Source: Microbacteriaceae bacterium (GTDB taxonomy: Bacteria; Actinomycetota; Actinomycetes; Actinomycetales; Microbacteriaceae). Taken from it: a stretch of 64,000 nucleotides of DNA. Below the pieces are notes generated by a model, which worked only from the letters and a program-made list of their open reading frames with translations, was not told the origin of the DNA and did not search any database. Location: the NCBI GenBank assembly GCA_025465095.1, contig JAODME010000005.1, forward strand, positions 186,001-250,000, written 5' to 3'. Made by a program: the position numbers and the translations under genes. Below, one piece after another: positions 59,841 through 64,000 of this stretch (position 1 is the stretch's first letter; each line of letters begins with the position of its first letter).

Positions 59841-60026
59841 TAGAATTACCCACTGTACTTCGGCGAGGGATTCCCGCCCGCTCCGTGATGGAGGCGGGCG
59901 TGCATCCGTTATCGACGCGGCGGACTAGGGCAGTGTTTTCACGACATGGGTCTTTCCTCACGCTGACATGCGTTCGAGTTGACAACCATCACGTGGGCCC
60001 GACGGCCCGCCAGAGAGAGTAGAACA
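59841..60026 (+). promoter_or_regulatory. rplY promoter and long structured leader
   Basis: TAGAAT (59841-59846) is a good -10 box about 180 nt before the rplY start. The leader contains a hairpin with arms CCCGCC (59873-59878) and GGCGGG (59893-59898), a 3-nt bulge and inner pairs TCC/GGA. AGAGAGAG near 60013 may serve as ribosome-binding site. An autoregulatory leader, as for other ribosomal-protein genes, is possible but unproven. Confidence 0.45.
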
Positions 60027-60677
60027 ATGGCTGAGAAGCAGAAGAACGACGACAACGAGAACACGATTGTCGCCGAGGTCCGCGAGTCCTTCGGCAAGGG
60101 CGCGGCCCGCAAGCTGCGCGTCCTGGGCAAGATCCCGGCCGTCGTGTACGGCCACGGCACCGAGCCGCAGCACCTGACGCTTCCCGGCCACGAGGTCGCA
60201 CTGCTGCTGCGCAAGTCGAACGCGGTGCTCGATCTCAAGATCGCCGGCAAGAGCCAGCTCGCCCTCGTCAAGGACGTGCAGAAGGACCCGGTGAAGCAGC
60301 TCATCGAGCACATCGACCTCATCGTCATCCGCAAGGGCGAGAAGGTGACCGTCGACATCCACGTGCACCCGGTCGGCGAGTCCTTCGCCGGAACCATCGC
60401 GACCCTGGAGCACCCCACGATCTCCGTAGAGGCCGAGGCGACCAACATCCCCGAGTTCGTGAACGTCGACATCGAGGGCGCCGAGGACGGCACCCAGATT
60501 CTCGCGAAGGACCTGAAGCTGCCGGCCGGGTCGACCCTCATCACCGACCCCGAGACGCTCGTCGTGAACGTCGTCACCCCGCAGCTTGACGCGCAGGACA
60601 CCCCGGAGGGTGCCGGCGCCGAGATCGGTGAGACCGAAGAGGCCGCCGCCGCGCGCGCGGCCGAGGATGCCGAGTAG
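60027..60677 (+). CDS. rplY: 50S ribosomal protein L25 (Ctc form)
   Basis: A 216-aa two-domain L25/TL5/Ctc protein that binds 5S rRNA. The N-terminal L25 domain (about 10-100) has [25 protein letters not shown]. The C-terminal beta domain (100-195) has [17 protein letters not shown]. The tail is acidic and Ala/Glu-rich. pth follows, the usual actinobacterial pair. Confidence 0.96.
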   Translation: MAEKQKNDDNENTIVAEVRESFGKGAARKLRVLGKIPAVVYGHGTEPQHLTLPGHEVALLLRKSNAVLDLKIAGKSQLALVKDVQKDPVKQLIEHIDLIVIRKGEKVTVDIHVHPVGESFAGTIATLEHPTISVEAEATNIPEFVNVDIEGAEDGTQILAKDLKLPAGSTLITDPETLVVNVVTPQLDAQDTPEGAGAEIGETEEAAAARAAEDAE

Positions 60678-60727
60678 CCACGGCCCTGTTTCGAAAGTCG
60701 GAACCGCCTGCTGCAGCCGACCAGTGG

Positions 60728-61300
60728 TTGGTAGTCGGGCTCGGTAACCCCGGGCCCGGCTACGCCGGCAACCGGCACAACGTCGGACAGATGGTGCTCG
60801 CGGAACTCGCGGATCGGGCATCCGTCGCCTTCAAGAACCACAAGACGAACGCGGCCGTCGCCGAGGGGCGTGCCGCGCCCGACCGGCCGCGGCTCATCCT
60901 CGCGAAGCCGAACAGCTTCATGAACGTGTCGGGCGGTCCCATTGCCGCGCTGCTGCGCTTCTACAAGGTCGACCCGTCGCGCCTTATCGTGGTGCACGAC
61001 GAACTGGACATCCCGTTCGACAGCGTGCGTCTCAAGCAAGGTGGAGGCCACGGCGGACACAACGGCCTGCGCGACATCCTCGCGGCGACCGGCAGCGCCA
61101 ACTTCATCCGAGTGCGGGTCGGCGTCGGCCGCCCGCCCGGCAGGCAGCCCGCCGCCGACTTCGTGCTGCGCGACTTCTCGGCAGCCGAACGGGGGCTGCT
61201 GCCGAACATTCTGGCGGATGCCGCGGATGCCGTCGAGCTCGTCGCCCGCGAGGGGCTCACCGCAGCGCAACTCAAGTTCCACACCGCCCCGAGCGTCTGA
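60728..61300 (+). CDS. pth: peptidyl-tRNA hydrolase
   Basis: About 190-206 aa. It recycles peptidyl-tRNAs dropped from ribosomes. Motifs: [20 protein letters not shown] (catalytic His), [34 protein letters not shown] and [13 protein letters not shown] 60728 is the only canonical-type start but would cut the first strand short. An in-frame ACG at 60680, 2 bp after the rplY stop, would add 16 residues and restore WLVVGL. Confidence 0.94.
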   Translation: MVVGLGNPGPGYAGNRHNVGQMVLAELADRASVAFKNHKTNAAVAEGRAAPDRPRLILAKPNSFMNVSGGPIAALLRFYKVDPSRLIVVHDELDIPFDSVRLKQGGGHGGHNGLRDILAATGSANFIRVRVGVGRPPGRQPAADFVLRDFSAAERGLLPNILADAADAVELVAREGLTAAQLKFHTAPSV

Positions 61301-61403
61301 GGGCTTCCGCCGGGCGTCGACCGTGGGTGTGGTCATCGTCCGGCGATGCGAGCCCAACCACGGTGTGCGTGCGGAAACTGCGGCGCGTCCGTCTCTATGT
61401 CAG

Positions 61404-61417
61404 TATGTTCTTACATA
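61404..61417. promoter_or_regulatory. candidate operator upstream of iolC
   Basis: TATGT-TCTT-ACATA, a 5+5 inverted repeat 21 nt before the iolC start, overlapping where a -10 box would lie. GntR-type inositol regulators bind TGT/ACA-containing sites, but I cannot name the regulator. Confidence 0.4.
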
Positions 61418-61437
61418 TGCGGAGCGGGGGAGCGAAC

Positions 61438-62367
61438 GTGCCATTGGATGTCCTCACGATCGGGCGCTCGGGCGTCGACCTGTATCCACTGCTCGACAAC
61501 GTTCCGCTCGAGGACGTCGAGACGTTCGGTCGCTTCCTCGGCGGCAGCGCGACCAATGTCGCGGTCGCCGCCGCCCGCCACGGCCGCGACGCCGCGATCA
61601 TCACGCGCACGGGTGAGGACCCTTTCGGCCGCTTCGTGCACCGGGAGCTGCAGCGGCTCGGCGTCGACAACCGGTTTGTGGGCGCCGTCCCGGGCCTCAA
61701 CACTCCCATCACGTTCTGCGAGATCTTCCCGCCCGACGACTTCCCGCTCTACTTCTACCGCCAACCGATCGCTCCGGACCTCGTCATCCGCTCGTCCGAA
61801 CTCGACCTCGCGGCGATCGGCGACGCCAGAATCTACTGGGCTACGGTCACCGGGCTTTCCCAGGAACCGAGCCGCTCCGCGCACTTCGCGGCCTGGGAGG
61901 CGCGCGGCAGGACCCCGCTCACCGTGCTTGACCTCGACTACCGGCCGATGTTCTGGTCCGATGCTGCGGCTGCGCGCGAGCAGGTGTCCCGCGCCCTCGA
62001 CCGAGTGACCGTCGCCGTCGGCAACCGTGAGGAGTGCGAGATCGCGGTCGGGGAGACCGATCCGGATCGGGCCGCGGATGCCCTGCTCGACCGAGGACTC
62101 GAACTCGCGATCGTGAAACAGGGGCCGAGGGGCGTGCTCGCCAAAACGAGGAGCGAGACCGTCGAGGTTCCACCGTTCCCGGTGCAGGTCGTCAATGGGC
62201 TCGGCGCCGGGGACGGATTCGGCGGGGCGCTGTGTCACGGACTCCTCGCCGGCTGGCCGCTCGAGCGTATCCTCCGCTTCGCCAATGTCGCGGGCGCGAT
62301 CGTCGCGTCCCGCCGGGAATGCTCGACGGCGATGCCGACGACTGCCGAAGTGGAGGCGCTGCTGTGA
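61438..62367 (+). CDS. iolC: 5-dehydro-2-deoxygluconokinase
   Basis: A 309-aa PfkB kinase of inositol catabolism. It matches IolC throughout: LDVLTIGRSGVDLYPLLDN, FLGGSATNVAVAAARHG, EIFPPDDFPLYFYRQP, VLDLDYRPMFW and VNGLGAGDGFGGALCHGLL. GTG 61438 has GGGGGAG 5 nt upstream and is preferred to ATG 61417, which lies in the operator. It overlaps the next gene by 4 bp. Confidence 0.92.
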   Translation: MPLDVLTIGRSGVDLYPLLDNVPLEDVETFGRFLGGSATNVAVAAARHGRDAAIITRTGEDPFGRFVHRELQRLGVDNRFVGAVPGLNTPITFCEIFPPDDFPLYFYRQPIAPDLVIRSSELDLAAIGDARIYWATVTGLSQEPSRSAHFAAWEARGRTPLTVLDLDYRPMFWSDAAAAREQVSRALDRVTVAVGNREECEIAVGETDPDRAADALLDRGLELAIVKQGPRGVLAKTRSETVEVPPFPVQVVNGLGAGDGFGGALCHGLLAGWPLERILRFANVAGAIVASRRECSTAMPTTAEVEALL

Positions 62368-63251
62368 CCGGACTCGACTTCGACCGGCTGCGCGAGGTGC
62401 GCGCTACAAACCCCGGCGCGATCGTTGCAGCCCTCCATGGGCGACGGCGACGACCGATCCTGGCAGGAGACAACCGGCTTCTCCTCATTGCCGCTGACCA
62501 TCCGGCGAGGGGCGCGCTCGGCGTCCGGCACGACCGAATGGCGATGGCCGACCGCTACGGATTGCTTGAGCGGCTCGCCACGGCCCTCGCTCGACCGGGA
62601 GTCGACGGCGTGCTCGCGACGCCCGACATCATCGATGACCTCGCTCTGCTCGGGGTACTCGACCACCGGATCGTCGCCGGGTCGATGAACCGTGGCGGCC
62701 TGCACGGATCGAGTTTCGAGATGGATGACCGCTTCACCGGGTACGACGTGGGCGCATCCGTCGCGGCCGGGCTCGACTTCGGCAAGCTCCTGCTGCGCGT
62801 CGACCTGGCCGACCGCGGTTCCCTGCACACGCTCGAGGCGGCCGCCGCGGTGGTGACGGCGGCGGCGGCCGTAAAGCTGCCGATGCTGATCGAGCCGTTC
62901 ATGAGCACCCGCCAGAATGGCAAGGTACGAAACGACCTGTCGACGGATGCCGTCATCACCTCCGTGGCGATCGCCTCGGGTCTCGGTGCGAGCTCGGCGT
63001 ACTCGTGGCTGAAGCTGCCCGTGGTGGAGGGGATGGATCGGGTCATGCGCGCCACTACCCTGCCGACCCTCCTGCTCGGTGGCGACCCGTCCGGTCATCC
63101 AGACGAGATCTTCGAGTCGTGGCGTTCCGCGCTCGGGCAACCGGGCGTGCGCGGCCTCGTCGTCGGTCGCACCCTGCTCTACCCGCCGGACGGCGATGTC
63201 GCCGCCGCCGTCGACATCGCCGCCTCGCTCGTGCATGGAGCGACTGCGTGA
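62364..63251 (+). CDS. Cgl0159-family (beta/alpha)8 protein, aldolase-like
   Basis: A 295-aa barrel protein of a family often found in actinobacterial inositol operons, distantly related to class I (DeoC/LacD-type) aldolases. Features: LLLIAADHPARGALGV, KLPMLIEPFMSTR and SAYSWLKLPVVEGM. A role as 2-deoxy-5-keto-gluconate-6-phosphate aldolase (IolJ-like) is plausible, not shown. GTG overlaps the iolC stop (GTGA). Confidence 0.82.
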   Translation: MTGLDFDRLREVRATNPGAIVAALHGRRRRPILAGDNRLLLIAADHPARGALGVRHDRMAMADRYGLLERLATALARPGVDGVLATPDIIDDLALLGVLDHRIVAGSMNRGGLHGSSFEMDDRFTGYDVGASVAAGLDFGKLLLRVDLADRGSLHTLEAAAAVVTAAAAVKLPMLIEPFMSTRQNGKVRNDLSTDAVITSVAIASGLGASSAYSWLKLPVVEGMDRVMRATTLPTLLLGGDPSGHPDEIFESWRSALGQPGVRGLVVGRTLLYPPDGDVAAAVDIAASLVHGATA

Positions 63252-64000
63252 GATTCTCCGGCCTCCGGGTCGGCCTCGTCGGGGCGGGCGGTATCAGCCA
63301 CGAGCACGCAAGCGCGTGGCTCGCCCTCGGGGTGCAGCTCACTGTCTTCTCGCCGAGTGGCGCGAAATCGATGGTGGACGCGTATGGCGTGCCGAGCGCG
63401 CCAAGCCTCGAGGAGTTGATCGCCGCGAGCGACCTGATCGACATCTGCGCGCCTACCGCATCGCATCCGCAGCTCGCCCTCGCTGCGATCGCCGCGGGGA
63501 AGGCGGTCGTGTGCGAGAAGCCGCTCGCGCTGACGACGGATGCGGCTGCCGAGATCGCCGATCGGGCCGCCGAGGCGGGTGTGCCGCTGTATCCGGCCCA
63601 CGTGGTGCGGTTCTTTCCCGAGTATGCGCGTGCCCAGCGATCAGTCGACGTCGGGTCGATCGGAGCGGTGACCGAAGCACGTTTCAGCCGCGTCGGCGAG
63701 TTTCCGAGATGGGCACCGTGGTTCGCCGATGAGGAGAAGTCTGGTGGGATCGTGCTCGACCTGATGATCCACGATCTCGACATCGCCCGCTGGATCGTCG
63801 GCGAGGTCACCGAGGTGTCGGCCGAGCGCACTGCCGGAGCCGATGGGGTGGTGACCGCGCAGGTCGTGCTCACCCACGCGAGCGGGGCGCGAAGCACCGT
63901 GACAGGGGAATGGGGTGCCCCCGGAACGACATTCGCCACCTCCTTCTCGATCACCGGACCGCGCGGCGAACTCCACCACGACAGCACCCCGGGCGGCGCG
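63248..64000 (+). CDS. Gfo/Idh/MocA-family oxidoreductase (partial, cut by window end)
   Basis: The first 251 codons of an NAD(P)-dependent sugar or inositol dehydrogenase. The GTG at 63248 overlaps the upstream stop (GTGA). Rossmann motif VGLVGAGGISHEHASAW; ICAPTASHPQLAL; the catalytic-Lys motif VVCEKPLALT; then VRFFPEYARA and the C-terminal-domain stretch DLMIHDLDIARW. No stop before 64000. In this operon it could oxidise inositol or a related polyol. Confidence 0.88.
   Translation, partial: MRFSGLRVGLVGAGGISHEHASAWLALGVQLTVFSPSGAKSMVDAYGVPSAPSLEELIAASDLIDICAPTASHPQLALAAIAAGKAVVCEKPLALTTDAAAEIADRAAEAGVPLYPAHVVRFFPEYARAQRSVDVGSIGAVTEARFSRVGEFPRWAPWFADEEKSGGIVLDLMIHDLDIARWIVGEVTEVSAERTAGADGVVTAQVVLTHASGARSTVTGEWGAPGTTFATSFSITGPRGELHHDSTPGGA

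Noticed and set aside
1-64000. CRISPR arrays, insertion sequences or prophage genes
   Set aside because: No regularly spaced repeats, transposase, integrase or structural phage proteins were found on either strand.

Overview
The window is GC-rich, densely packed DNA from an actinobacterium, most likely a member of Microbacteriaceae. The evidence is the high GC content, frequent GTG starts and ATGA/GTGA stop-start overlaps, the conserved orders metG-tatD-rsmA-ispE and tRNA-Gln-glmU-prs, a 102-aa protein of a type I associate with Microbacteriaceae, and the very frequent octamer CGGATGCC/GGCATCCG. A secreted ice-binding-type (DUF3494) protein hints at a cold or icy habitat but does not prove one. 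I see no phage, transposase, integrase or CRISPR array, and no gene-free stretch longer than 300 bases.

Layout. 0.1-3.5 kb: alpha/beta hydrolase, rsmI, an L,D-transpeptidase lipoprotein and the DUF3494 protein. 3.7-7.8 kb (minus strand): a complete fructose PTS operon, fruR-fruK-fruA-ptsH. 7.9-12.5 kb: housekeeping metG-tatD-rsmA-ispE. 12.6-20.6 kb: a molybdenum block with a GT-C glycosyltransferase, moeB-rhodanese, moaD, modBA, an HTH-TOBE regulator and moeA-moaC-mogA-moaE; modC and moaA are not here. 20.8-25.5 kb: an ABC-F protein and a methionine importer, metQ-N-I. 25.5-29.6 kb: terC and its marR, tRNA-Gln, glmU, prs. 29.6-33.4 kb: a CoA-transferase, three small proteins and an LCP cell-wall enzyme.

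From 33.5 to 59.8 kb the DNA is almost all sugar-acid catabolism, placed between prs and rplY-pth, which lie close together in many actinobacteria. Locus 1 (33.5-45.0 kb) looks like D-glucuronate use: uxaC, a LacI regulator, a fused TRAP transporter with an M24 hydrolase, then iolB, gluconokinase, uxuB and mannonate dehydratase. Three near-identical operator palindromes sit on its promoters. Locus 2 (45.2-54.2 kb) is a GntR-gnd pair divergent from an ABC importer (without its ATPase), a second gluconokinase, galactonate dehydratase, KDPG-type aldolase and a PfkB kinase. Locus 1 makes KDG, and locus 2 holds the kinase and aldolase that would carry it to pyruvate and glyceraldehyde 3-phosphate. 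Locus 3 (54.2-59.8 kb) combines an Ldh2-type dehydrogenase, a D-2-hydroxyacid dehydrogenase and a hexulose-phosphate-synthase-like (HUMPS) enzyme, divergent from a TIM-barrel isomerase and a zinc dehydrogenase, with its own FadR regulator. Its substrate is unknown and it is the best candidate for an undescribed pathway. After rplY-pth, an inositol-type operon begins (iolC, a Cgl0159-family protein and a Gfo/Idh/MocA oxidoreductase cut by the window end).

Two expression signals recur. Many genes have a -10-like hexamer exactly 6-7 nt before the start codon, as expected for leaderless mRNAs. Three genes (L,D-transpeptidase, modB, pth) have ACG where an ATG start would be expected.
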